Of a stretch of DNA of 64,000 bases, positions 52,253 through 60,773 are shown piece by piece. Positions within the stretch are counted from its first letter, which is position 1. The number at the start of each line of letters is the position of its first letter. The translations under genes were made by a program, and so were the position numbers. The notes under the pieces were generated by a model. That model did no database searches. It was not told the origin of the DNA and saw only the letters and a program-made list of their open reading frames with translations. The stretch covers positions 14,958 to 78,957 of the forward strand of contig CAJUTC010000012.1 in assembly GCA_910589195.1 (NCBI GenBank), read 5' to 3'. This DNA is from an uncultured Lachnospiraceae bacterium. Its GTDB lineage: Bacteria; Bacillota; Clostridia; Lachnospirales; Lachnospiraceae.

Positions 52253-53479
52253 CTATTTTTGATTATGTTTGGCTTCTTCCAGCTTCATGGCCCGTACCTT
52301 AAGAGGCAGACCGAATAATGTGATAAAGCCGCTTGCGTCGTGATGATCATACAATTCCCCGGTAGTAAAGGACGCAAGGGATTCACTGTACAAAGAGTAA
52401 GGAGAGGTGGTTCCGGCTTTGATAATATTGCCCTTATAAAGCTTAAATTTTACTTCTCCTGTTACATATTCTTGGGTTACATCTACAAATGCCTCAACTG
52501 CTTCCCTCAGAGGGGTAAACCATTTTCCTTCGTATACGATTTGAGCCAATTTGTTGCCCATATCTTTTTTTACTTCCATTGTAGCGCGGTCTAATACCAG
52601 CTCTTCCAATTGCTGGTGGGCTTCCATCAGGATGGTTCCGCCAGGAGTTTCATATACGCCCCTTGACTTCATTCCTACAACCCGGTTTTCTACAATATCA
52701 ACAATACCAATTCCGTGTTTGCCGCCCAGTTCATTTAACTTGCGGATTACATCGGAAACTTTCATGGATACGCCGTTTACACTGGTGGGAATTCCTTTTT
52801 CAAAGGCGATGGTTACATATTCTCCTTCATCGGGAGCTTCCTCCGGAGTTACCCCTAACACCAGCATATGCTTAAAGTTAGGTTCGCTGGAGGGATCCTC
52901 AAGCTCCAGGCCTTCATGGCTGATATGCCACAAGTTCCGGTCACGGCTGTAGCTGCTGTCAGCGGAAAATGGAAGATTGATACCTTTCTCTTTACAATAT
53001 TCCATCTCATCTTCCCGGGACTGGAAGGTCCAGATATCGGTCATACGCCATGGGGCGATAATGTTAAGATCTGGGGCTAAGGCTTTAATCCCTAATTCAA
53101 AGCGGATTTGGTCATTGCCTTTTCCGGTAGCTCCGTGGCAGATAGCAGACGCGCCTTCTTTTCTCGCAATCTCCACCAGCCTCTTGGCAATAGCCGGACG
53201 TGCCATGGAGGTACCTAGCAAATACTTGTTTTCGTATACTGCGTTTGCTTTTACACAGGGCATAATATAATTGTCGCAGAAATCATCAGTTACGTCTTCA
53301 ATATACAATTTCGAGGCACCAGATAATTTGGCACGTTCTTCCAGGCCGTCTAATTCATTGCCCTGGCCACAGTCGATACAGCAGCAGATTACTTCATAAT
53401 CAAAATGTTCCTTTAACCAGGGAATAATAGCGGTGGTATCCAAACCGCCGGAATAGGCTAATACAACTTTTTCTTTCAT
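52253..53479 (-). CDS. argG: Argininosuccinate synthase
   Basis: 408 residues. It condenses citrulline and aspartate with ATP. The N-terminal ATP pyrophosphatase loop is VVLAYSGGLDTTAIIPWL (SGGLDTT), followed by ICHGATGKGNDQIRFE and SADSSYSRDRNLWHISHEG for citrulline and aspartate binding. The ATG at 53479 follows AGGAGGAATT; the frame is open upstream but the enzyme family starts here. It is divergent from argC with ArgR-type boxes between. Confidence 0.96.
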   Translation of the reverse strand: MKEKVVLAYSGGLDTTAIIPWLKEHFDYEVICCCIDCGQGNELDGLEERAKLSGASKLYIEDVTDDFCDNYIMPCVKANAVYENKYLLGTSMARPAIAKRLVEIARKEGASAICHGATGKGNDQIRFELGIKALAPDLNIIAPWRMTDIWTFQSREDEMEYCKEKGINLPFSADSSYSRDRNLWHISHEGLELEDPSSEPNFKHMLVLGVTPEEAPDEGEYVTIAFEKGIPTSVNGVSMKVSDVIRKLNELGGKHGIGIVDIVENRVVGMKSRGVYETPGGTILMEAHQQLEELVLDRATMEVKKDMGNKLAQIVYEGKWFTPLREAVEAFVDVTQEYVTGEVKFKLYKGNIIKAGTTSPYSLYSESLASFTTGELYDHHDASGFITLFGLPLKVRAMKLEEAKHNQK

Positions 53480-53606
53480 AGTAAATTCCTCCTGAATTTG
53501 TATTTGTGGTGACGGATTTGGTTCCGTAGCATTGCTGCTTAATAAGTGTTTGACTTTCATAAAATATACAACAGAATATAAAAAAAAGCAATAGGGAATA
53601 TCATTT

Positions 53607-53665
53607 TGAGTATATTTATACAAAAATATTCATAAAATAAAATATATATTGAATATTATGCAATT
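53607..53665. promoter_or_regulatory. ArgR-type operators between argG and argC
   Basis: Two sites resemble the ARG box (TNTGNATWWWWATNCANA). Box 1 is TGAGTATATTTATACAA (53607-53623) and box 2 is ATTGAATATTATGCAATT (53648-53665), a near palindrome. Box 1 overlaps a possible minus-strand argG promoter. Both lie in the gap that must hold the argG and argC promoters. ArgR with arginine would repress both. Confidence 0.6.
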
Positions 53666-53700
53666 TATATGTATAATTATAAAACGAAACAGAATCTTGC

Positions 53701-53728
53701 TTTACATTTATAAAAAAGCAGCTATAAT
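53701..53728 (+). promoter_or_regulatory. Promoter of argC operon
   Basis: TTTACA (53701-53706), 16 bp, TATAAT (53723-53728), 75 bp before the argC GTG. The ArgR-like box 2 lies 35 bp upstream of its -35. Confidence 0.6.
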
Positions 53729-53802
53729 GAAATAGTAAGGTACAGACGGAAAGTGCTGTATAAAGGAAAATAAGGAAAATACAGAAATGAGGAGGGATTG
53801 TT

Positions 53803-54852
53803 GTGATTCGGGCAGGAATAATCGGAGCAACCGGCTATGCGGGAGGCGAGCTGGCCAGGCTGCTTTTGCAAAGAGAAGATGTGGAAATAAAATGGTTTGG
53901 ATCCAAAAGTTATGTAGGTCAGGATTATACATCTATTTATCAAAATATGTATCAGCTAACAGAAGCTGTGTGCCAATCCGATGATATGAATCAGATGGCA
54001 GAACAGGTGGATGTAATCTTTACCGCCACGCCCCAGGGTCTATGTGCGTCTTTAATCAGTGAAGAAATTCTTTCCAAGACCAAAGTGATAGATTTAAGCG
54101 CTGATTTCCGGATTAAGGATGTGTCAGTTTATGAAACGTGGTATCAGCTAAAACATACGGCTCCAGAGTTTATCCGGGAAGCTGTTTATGGCCTTCCGGA
54201 GATCAATCGGGAGAAAATAAAAAGCGCCAGGTTGATAGCAAACCCAGGCTGCTACCCTACATGTACCTTTTTGTCTGTGTATCCGTTAGCAAAAGAGGGG
54301 CTGATTGACTTGTCCACTTTGATTGTAGACGCAAAATCCGGAACTTCCGGAGCCGGGCGAGGGGCCAAAACAGCAAATTTATATTGCGAGGTCAATGAAA
54401 GTATTAAGGCTTACGGGGTGGCTACCCATCGCCACACGCCGGAGATAGAGGAGCAGCTTTCTCATGCGGCGGGAAAGCCGGTTACCATCAATTTTACACC
54501 TCACTTAGTTCCCATGGATCGTGGGATTTTAGTGACCGCTTACGCTTCTCTAACAGAAGAAGCTAAAAAGCTTTCTTCTGAAGCGTTAAAGGATATATAC
54601 CATCAGTATTATAAAGAGGAACCCTTTGTCCGTGTCCTAAGAGGGGATATTTGTCCGGAAACCCGCTGGGTAAAAGGAAGCAATTTCGTAGATGTTAATA
54701 TTAAAATTGATTCCAGGACGAACCGGGTCATCATGATGGGAGCTATGGACAATATGGTAAAAGGGGCAGCCGGACAGGCTATCCAAAACATGAACCTGAT
54801 GTTTGGCCTTCCGGAGGATCGGGGCCTTAGGCTGGCGCCCATGTTCCCATAG
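53803..54852 (+). CDS. argC: N-acetyl-gamma-glutamyl-phosphate reductase
   Basis: 349 residues. NADPH-dependent third step of arginine synthesis. The Rossmann loop is GIIGATGYAGGELARLL at the N-terminus, the catalytic cysteine is Cys150 in NPGCYPT, and the late HTPEIEEQL and HLVPMDRGIL segments complete the active site. It starts at GTG with GGAGGG upstream. First gene of argC-GNAT-argJ-argB-argD. Confidence 0.96.
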   Translation: MIRAGIIGATGYAGGELARLLLQREDVEIKWFGSKSYVGQDYTSIYQNMYQLTEAVCQSDDMNQMAEQVDVIFTATPQGLCASLISEEILSKTKVIDLSADFRIKDVSVYETWYQLKHTAPEFIREAVYGLPEINREKIKSARLIANPGCYPTCTFLSVYPLAKEGLIDLSTLIVDAKSGTSGAGRGAKTANLYCEVNESIKAYGVATHRHTPEIEEQLSHAAGKPVTINFTPHLVPMDRGILVTAYASLTEEAKKLSSEALKDIYHQYYKEEPFVRVLRGDICPETRWVKGSNFVDVNIKIDSRTNRVIMMGAMDNMVKGAAGQAIQNMNLMFGLPEDRGLRLAPMFP

Positions 54853-54905
54853 ACGCTCCCTTAAAGACTGGGATATTTGATAACAGAAACAGACAGGGAG
54901 TTTGT

Positions 54906-55370
54906 ATGGCAGGAACATTTGATATTGTGCTCCGGGAGATGGGGCCGGAAGATTACGATGGAGTTTATCGATTATGGATGAGCATGAAGGGATTCGGGAT
55001 CCGTTCCATTGACGACTCCAGAGAAGGGGTGGAACGGTTTTTGAAGCGGAATCCGCTAACCAGTGTGGTGGCGGTACAGAACGGGCATATTATCGGCAGT
55101 ATTTTATGCGGCCATGACGGGAGAACGGGCTATTTTTATCATGTATGTGTATCGGAACGATACCGGAAACACGGAGTGGGCTATAAGATGGCAAGGTTCT
55201 GTATGGCAGCTTTAAAAAAGGAAGGGATTAATAAGATTTGCCTGATTGCGTTTAAATCCAATCAAGTTGGCAATGCATTTTGGAAAGGCTTAGGCTGGAA
55301 CAGCCGTGATGATGTCAATTACTATGATATTGTGCTGAACGAAGAAAATATTACAAGCTTTATTCAGTAA
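54906..55370 (+). CDS. GNAT-family N-acetyltransferase in the arg operon
   Basis: 154 residues with the GNAT core: an acceptor half (REMGPEDYDGVYRLWMSM), then the acetyl-CoA loop VCVSERYRKHGVGYKMARFC (V-x(4)-R-x-x-G type) and a last beta strand around GLGWNSRDDVNYYDI. It sits 53 bp after argC and before argJ. Its place suggests a link to N-acetylglutamate supply (a short NAGS), but the same position is also taken by GNATs of unknown substrate, and ArgJ can recycle acetyl groups. Substrate not proven. Confidence 0.75.
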   Translation: MAGTFDIVLREMGPEDYDGVYRLWMSMKGFGIRSIDDSREGVERFLKRNPLTSVVAVQNGHIIGSILCGHDGRTGYFYHVCVSERYRKHGVGYKMARFCMAALKKEGINKICLIAFKSNQVGNAFWKGLGWNSRDDVNYYDIVLNEENITSFIQ

Positions 55371-55617
55371 CCTGCATACGCCCGGCTGCGAAGGCATCAC
55401 CACAAAGGAAATTCCGGCGGGCGTACTTGGCATCCCTGAATTCATGCCGCCTATTTGGCGATGGACTTTTATAGTACCCCTATGCCACAGAATGCCTGGT
55501 ACCACCATGAATGAAAGGGGCTTCCTTTAAAAATCCAGGAAATGCACAGAAAACGGGAATGGAAGATGTTACTTCGTGACACCGTTTTTACACAGTTCAG
55601 CGCAAGGTGGCTGAACT
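55370..55617 (+). repeat. Dispersed structured repeat, modules 1 and 2 (copy B)
   Basis: The fullest copy. Module 1 (55370-55476) aligns with 25222-25330: CCGGCTGCGAA, TTCCGGCGGGCG, ACTTGGCATC and CCGCCTATTT recur. Its base stem TACGCC/GGCGTA changes in step with TGCGCC/GGCGCA of copy A. Module 2 (55498-55617) matches the complement of 49213-49332 and ends in the GTTCAGC/GCTGAAC hairpin. It lies between the GNAT gene and argJ inside the arg operon, so it would be part of the transcript. Confidence 0.7.
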
Positions 55618-55645
55618 TTCAAAGCAAGCAAGAGAGGAGAACTGT

Positions 55646-56869
55646 ATGAAAGAAATCCAGGGAGGCGTTACGGCGCCGAAGGGATTCCAGGCAGCATCTT
55701 GTGCTGCTGGGATCAAATATAAAGAACGCCAGGATATGGCATTGATTTACAGTGAAATCCCCTGCCGTTCGGCAGGCACATTTACCACAAACCTTGTAAA
55801 GGCAGCGCCGGTAAAATGGGATCAAAACCAGGTATCCAGTGGCCACGAAGCTCAGGCCATTGTGGTAAATGCAGGGATTGCCAATGCCTGTACTGGAGCA
55901 GAAGGCATGGAATACTGCCGCCAGACGGCATTGGCGGCAGGGGAGGCATTAAAAATTCCGGCAGAGTCAGTGCTGGTTGCTTCCACTGGGGTTATCGGGA
56001 TGCAGCTTCCCATTGATCGGATTGCGGCGGGAGTTAAGAAGATGGCTTCCTCTCTTTCGTCCTCTTTGGAGGCGGGAGAAGCCGCTTCCAAGGCCATTAT
56101 GACTACAGACACAAAGAATAAGCAGATTGCTGTAGAATTTGAAATTGGAGGAAAAACGGTAACCATAGGCGGCATGTGCAAAGGCTCCGGGATGATCCAT
56201 CCCAACATGTGCACCATGTTAAGCTTTGTTACCACAGATGCCGCTATTAGCAAGGAATTGTTAATGGAAGCGCTGAAAGAAGATGTAAAAGACACCTATA
56301 ATATGATTTCCGTAGATGGAGATACTTCCACCAATGATACGGTTCTTCTTTTTGCAAATGGAATGGCTGGAAACCGGGAGATTAGGGAAAAAAATGAGGA
56401 TTACAATCAGTTTGTAAAGGCACTGAATCAGGTAAATGAAACTCTTGCAAAGAAAATGGCAGGCGATGGGGAAGGCTGCACCGCATTGTTTGAGGTGAAG
56501 ATTTTGGGGGCGGAACATAAAGAACAAGCAATAACCCTTGCAAAGTCTGTGATTACTTCAAATTTGACCAAGGCAGCCATATTTGGACATGATGCCAACT
56601 GGGGGCGTATCCTTTGTGCTATGGGATATTCTGGAGCTGAGTTTGATCCGGAAAAAGTGGATCTGTATTTTGAAAGTGCCAAGGGAAAGCTTCAAATTAT
56701 AGAAAACGGGGTTGCGGTGGATTACAGTGAGGAAGAGGCCACTAAAATCCTGTCCTGCCCGGAGGTGACAGCTATAGCAGATATTAAAATGGGAACAGCG
56801 TCCGCCACTGCCTGGGGCTGTGATTTAACCTTTGATTATGTAAAAATTAATGCAGATTACCGATCGTAA
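55646..56869 (+). CDS. argJ: Glutamate N-acetyltransferase (bifunctional ArgJ)
   Basis: 407 residues. It transfers acetyl from N-acetylornithine to glutamate, and in bifunctional forms also makes N-acetylglutamate. ArgJ cuts itself before a threonine; here the site is KGSGMIHPNMCTML with Thr190 as nucleophile and Cys189 in the usual Ala place. Other motifs: GVTAPKGFQAA, VVNAGIANACTGAEG, and GHDANWGRILCAMGYSG. The ATG at 55646 follows AGAGGAGAA. Separated from the GNAT gene by a dispersed repeat. Confidence 0.94.
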   Translation: MKEIQGGVTAPKGFQAASCAAGIKYKERQDMALIYSEIPCRSAGTFTTNLVKAAPVKWDQNQVSSGHEAQAIVVNAGIANACTGAEGMEYCRQTALAAGEALKIPAESVLVASTGVIGMQLPIDRIAAGVKKMASSLSSSLEAGEAASKAIMTTDTKNKQIAVEFEIGGKTVTIGGMCKGSGMIHPNMCTMLSFVTTDAAISKELLMEALKEDVKDTYNMISVDGDTSTNDTVLLFANGMAGNREIREKNEDYNQFVKALNQVNETLAKKMAGDGEGCTALFEVKILGAEHKEQAITLAKSVITSNLTKAAIFGHDANWGRILCAMGYSGAEFDPEKVDLYFESAKGKLQIIENGVAVDYSEEEATKILSCPEVTAIADIKMGTASATAWGCDLTFDYVKINADYRS

Positions 56870-57002
56870 GGGTCTGTTTTGTGTTTGTGACGGCGGGAAG
56901 GATGGATAGACACATTGATATTTCGGATGGTTTTCCGCCCTTAACATGGAAGAGATTCTACAGATTTATGGTCTGTATTGAGAAAGAGGAGAGAAACGAA
57001 AC

Positions 57003-57899
57003 ATGGAAATGGATCCTATTATTATGCAGAAGGCAGCTACGCTGATTGAAGCACTGCCATATATCCAACGGTTTAACCGGAAAATTATTGTGGTAAAATA
57101 CGGCGGAAGCGCTATGGTGGATGAGGATTTAAAACGCCAGGTGATTCAGGATGTAGTGTTATTAAAGCTGACCGGGTTTAAGCCGATTATTGTCCATGGG
57201 GGAGGAAAGGAAATCAGCCGTTGGGTCAATAAAGTGGGAATGGAACCACATTTTGTTAATGGCCTGCGGGTAACTGACGAGCCTACCATGGAGATTGCGG
57301 AAATGGTACTGAATAAGGTAAACAAAAACCTGGTTCAGTTAGTCAATGAGCTAGGAGTAAAGGCCGTAGGCGTCAGCGGCAAGGACGGCATGATGTTAAA
57401 GTGCAAAAAGAAATATTCTGGTGGAGAAGATATTGGATTTGTAGGCCAGGTAGAAGAGGTAAACCCAAAGATTATCTACGATCTGCTGGAAAAGGATTTT
57501 CTTCCCATTATCTGCCCCATTGGGTTTGATGAAAATTTCTATTCTTATAATATTAATGCAGACGATGCCGCCTGCGCCATTGCAACGGCGGTAAAGGCCG
57601 AAAAATTGGCCTTCCTTACAGATGTGGAAGGGGTTTACCGGGATTTTGAGGATAAGGATTCTCTGATTTCGGAGATTACCGTAGAAGAGGCTCAAGCTTT
57701 TGTAGATGGAGGCGGTTTAGGAGGCGGAATGCTTCCAAAACTTCAGAATTGTATTGATGCTATCCACAGCGGGGTATCCCGTGTCCATATTTTGGACGGA
57801 AGGATTCCCCATTGCCTGCTTCTGGAAATTTTTACAAATAAAGGAATTGGGACGGCAATTTTGAACGCAAAAGAAGAGCGGTTTTATCATGGAGAATAA
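57003..57899 (+). CDS. argB: Acetylglutamate kinase
   Basis: 298 residues of the amino acid kinase family. It phosphorylates N-acetylglutamate, usually the arginine-sensitive step. ATP and substrate loops: VVKYGGSAMVDEDLK (about 30-44), VHGGGKEISRW (about 63-73), NADDAACAIATAVKA and GGGLGGGMLPKLQNC. The long form with an extra N-terminal helix (MDPIIMQKAATLIEALPYI) fits arginine-inhibited, hexameric enzymes. It overlaps the possible argD start region by 11 bp. Confidence 0.95.
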   Translation: MEMDPIIMQKAATLIEALPYIQRFNRKIIVVKYGGSAMVDEDLKRQVIQDVVLLKLTGFKPIIVHGGGKEISRWVNKVGMEPHFVNGLRVTDEPTMEIAEMVLNKVNKNLVQLVNELGVKAVGVSGKDGMMLKCKKKYSGGEDIGFVGQVEEVNPKIIYDLLEKDFLPIICPIGFDENFYSYNINADDAACAIATAVKAEKLAFLTDVEGVYRDFEDKDSLISEITVEEAQAFVDGGGLGGGMLPKLQNCIDAIHSGVSRVHILDGRIPHCLLLEIFTNKGIGTAILNAKEERFYHGE

Positions 57900-57915
57900 G
57901 GAGGCCAGAAACGGG

Positions 57916-59184
57916 ATGGAAGCAGGGATACAAACAGGACAGGGCGTAAAAACCGAAACAAGAGAACCAGGGAAAAAAGCAAAGGAAACCTGGATTGAAG
58001 AAGGGGAAGCCGCTTTTTATAAAACCTACAACCGTTTTCCGGTTGTATTCGAACGGGGGAAGGGGCTGTATCTGTACGATACAGATGGCAACGAATATTT
58101 AGATTTTTATGCTGGGATTGCAGTAAATGCACTGGGCTACGGGGATCCGGAGTATACCAGCCATTTAAAAGAGCAGGCAGAAAAGCTGCTGCATATTTCC
58201 AACTATTTTTATAACCCCCCTTCCATAGAGGCGGGACAAAAGCTTCTTGCCGCAGCAGAAATGGATAAGGTTTTTTTTACCAACAGCGGTACGGAAGCAG
58301 TGGAAGGCGCTTTAAAGATCGCCAGAAGGTATGGGTATAATAAAAGCGGCGGGCAGGATTATGAAATTATTGCCATGAAAAATTCCTTCCACGGGAGAAG
58401 CACGGGAGCCTTGGCGGTAACGGGAAATGACCATTATCAGGAACCATTTAAGCCGCTGATGCCAGGGATCCGCTTTGCGGAATTTAACAATTTAGATAGT
58501 GTGAAAGCACTGTTCCACGAGAAAACCTGCGGGGTGATTTTGGAAACCATCCAGGGAGAGGGCGGGATTTATCCTGCCGAAAAAGAGTTTCTAGAAGGCG
58601 TCAGGAACCTGTGTGATCAGTATGACGCATTGCTGATTTTGGACGAAATCCAGTGCGGTATGGGGCGGACCGGAACCATGTTTGCATGGCAGCAGTATGG
58701 CATAAAGCCAGATGTTATGACGGTTGCGAAGGCTTTGGGAAACGGTGTCCCCATCGGTGCTTTTTTGGCCAGGGGAAAAGCAGCAACAGCCATGGTTCCG
58801 GGAGATCACGGTACCACATACGGGGGAAATCCTTTTGCTTGTGGGGCGGCATCTAAAGTATTGGATATTTTTCAGTCCAGAAACCTGACAGACCATGCTG
58901 GCCAAATAGGGAATTATTTGTGGGAGCGTCTGGAGGAGCTAAAAAATGGGTATCCTATTATAAAAGACCACAGAGGAATGGGGCTGATGCAGGGATTGGA
59001 ATTTACTATGCCCGTGGGCCCTGTCATTACCAATGCGCTGCTGGAGCAGAAATTGGTTTTAATCAGTGCCGGAACCCATATGATTCGGTTTGTACCTCCG
59101 TTAATAATCGAAAAAGCGGATGTGGACCAGATGATCCAGCGTCTGCTGGCAGCGATAGAAAGCTGCAAGGCCAGTTGGCAGTAA
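57916..59184 (+). CDS. argD: Acetylornithine aminotransferase
   Basis: About 422 residues. A PLP enzyme of the class III family that makes N-acetylornithine. The cofactor region is LILDEIQCGMGRTGTMFAWQ and VAKALGNGVPIGAF with the Schiff-base lysine; TNSGTEAVEGALKIARRYG and FHGRSTGALAVTG bind phosphate and substrate. The ATG at 57916 is chosen for the TAAGGAGG upstream. An ATG at 57889, overlapping argB, would add nine residues to a Lys/Glu/Gly-rich N-terminal tail not found in most relatives. Last gene of the arg cluster. Confidence 0.93.
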   Translation: MEAGIQTGQGVKTETREPGKKAKETWIEEGEAAFYKTYNRFPVVFERGKGLYLYDTDGNEYLDFYAGIAVNALGYGDPEYTSHLKEQAEKLLHISNYFYNPPSIEAGQKLLAAAEMDKVFFTNSGTEAVEGALKIARRYGYNKSGGQDYEIIAMKNSFHGRSTGALAVTGNDHYQEPFKPLMPGIRFAEFNNLDSVKALFHEKTCGVILETIQGEGGIYPAEKEFLEGVRNLCDQYDALLILDEIQCGMGRTGTMFAWQQYGIKPDVMTVAKALGNGVPIGAFLARGKAATAMVPGDHGTTYGGNPFACGAASKVLDIFQSRNLTDHAGQIGNYLWERLEELKNGYPIIKDHRGMGLMQGLEFTMPVGPVITNALLEQKLVLISAGTHMIRFVPPLIIEKADVDQMIQRLLAAIESCKASWQ

Positions 59185-59204
59185 GGCAGGATTTTATTTA
59201 TTAA

Positions 59205-59233
59205 TTGAAACCAGAAAAAGAATCGGTTATGAT
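59205..59233 (+). promoter_or_regulatory. Promoter of ATPase/nuclease cassette
   Basis: TTGAAA (59205-59210), 17 bp, TATGAT (59228-59233), about 75 bp before the ATPase start. It gives the cassette its own transcript. Confidence 0.6.
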
Positions 59234-59270
59234 AAAAAGGAATCTGTAGAAACATTATTTTACTATATCA

Positions 59271-59297
59271 GTCCGCAGCCGGGCGCATGAAGGTTTA
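59271..59297 (-). repeat. Dispersed repeat, module 1 end fragment (copy D)
   Basis: On the minus strand it reads AAACCTTCATGCGCCCGGCT, then GCGGAC: nearly the same as the left end of the 25.2-kb repeat copy. It lies directly before the ATPase start, marking the left edge of the inserted cassette. Confidence 0.6.
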
Positions 59298-59309
59298 GAA
59301 AGGGATATT

Positions 59310-60773
59310 ATGCAGATAAGACTGAAAAATATTGGAATTGTCAAAGACTCAGAGATTGCATTAGACGGATTAACGGTAATAACAGGAAAAAACAATTCAG
59401 GTAAGTCTACAGTTGGAAAAACATTATATTCTTTGCTGGATGCGGTTTGTAATCTTCAGAACAAGGCGCAAAGTGACAAGGCGTACTATATCCGGAAACA
59501 ATTGGCTAAAATTGAGAATCTATTTGATATATTCCGGTTTTTACGGTATACAGAAATGGATGCAGAAGACGGATTCCATTTTTTTTCCGGCTATCCTACA
59601 ATAGTACGCTTAGTTTCTGGAATGTATAAAAGAGAACTGCACCAAGAAGAAGTGGAGCAGTTTGCCCATGATTTAGAAGCGGAATTATTTCAGTTTGATT
59701 GGCTTCAGTTTGAAAAAAGCCAGGACTTTGACAAATACCAAAAACATTTGAGCATAAGGCTGAGGGGACAGAAAGAGATGGATTATGCTCATGTATTTCG
59801 CCTTCAAAGGGATCAGGCGCTTACGATTTTAGAAAAGCTTTTTTATGATATAGGGAATGATCCAGAACTAATTCGCTATGCAAGGGAAAGTATTAACCAG
59901 ACGCTGCAGATGGAATTTTCAAATCAAATCCAGCCTGTAAAAGGGCAGGATGAGCCATCAGAAGTTGAATTGGTGGATAAAGAGTCTGTTTATTTTAAGC
60001 TTATGGTTTCTGATAATACAGTAGTAGACGACGATTTCCCTGTTTTCAGTGGTTCGCCATACAAAAAAGCATATCTAATTGATGATCCTTTTATTTTAGA
60101 TGATCTGGATGATTTTGTTTTTTTGCGGGACCGGGGGAAGGGAGAAAACGATACGATTTTAAATCCAAACCGCATTCATTCGCATAATTTCAGACTAAAA
60201 ACAATTTTGAAAGCTAAAAAAGTGGTGTCGGTTTTTGAGCAGACAGTACTGGATGATTCGTTAAAAACAGTGAAGGAACAGATTGATAAAATCTTACCTG
60301 GAACGTTTGAATTTTCTTCAGATGGGGAGTATTACGTCCAAAACGGATTAAAATTAAAAATATCCAACTTAGCAACAGGTTCTAAAATGTTTTCAATGAT
60401 TAAAATTCTCCTGGAAAAAGGAGAGCTTGATGGTACCACTATGCTTATTTTAGATGAGCCGGAAGCCCATCTTCATCCCATGTGGCAAAATTCATTTGCA
60501 GAAATCATTGTATTATTAGTAAAAGAACTAGGCGTGAATATCTTGCTGACAACACATAGCCCGAATTTCGTTTTGGCATTGGATGCATATATGCGAGAAT
60601 ACGATATTGCCCAACAGACGAATTTTTATCAGACACATACTCTTTCTGACGGTTTTGTCCAATATTATTGCGTAAATGATGATATGGGAACAATTTATCA
60701 GGACTTTATGCAATATTTATCGGAAGTAAAGATGCTTCGCAACCGTTGTTTATACAATGCAGAGGAATTATAA
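59310..60773 (+). CDS. AAA/OLD-type ATPase of a candidate defence cassette
   Basis: 487 residues, soluble, of the SMC/ABC-like AAA_15/AAA_21 group seen in OLD, PtuA, AriA and RloA proteins. The Walker A is GKNNSGKST (26-34), the Walker B TMLILDEPEAHLHP (Asp382-Glu383), and the switch histidine His416 in LLTTHSPNF. The part between (about 60-330) is a long helical insertion with many charged residues. No TOPRIM nuclease domain follows the ATPase core. It starts behind AAAGGGAT and ends TAATG, overlapping the next gene by one base. The coding sequence is visibly more AT-rich than the arg genes beside it. Confidence 0.82.
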   Translation: MQIRLKNIGIVKDSEIALDGLTVITGKNNSGKSTVGKTLYSLLDAVCNLQNKAQSDKAYYIRKQLAKIENLFDIFRFLRYTEMDAEDGFHFFSGYPTIVRLVSGMYKRELHQEEVEQFAHDLEAELFQFDWLQFEKSQDFDKYQKHLSIRLRGQKEMDYAHVFRLQRDQALTILEKLFYDIGNDPELIRYARESINQTLQMEFSNQIQPVKGQDEPSEVELVDKESVYFKLMVSDNTVVDDDFPVFSGSPYKKAYLIDDPFILDDLDDFVFLRDRGKGENDTILNPNRIHSHNFRLKTILKAKKVVSVFEQTVLDDSLKTVKEQIDKILPGTFEFSSDGEYYVQNGLKLKISNLATGSKMFSMIKILLEKGELDGTTMLILDEPEAHLHPMWQNSFAEIIVLLVKELGVNILLTTHSPNFVLALDAYMREYDIAQQTNFYQTHTLSDGFVQYYCVNDDMGTIYQDFMQYLSEVKMLRNRCLYNAEEL

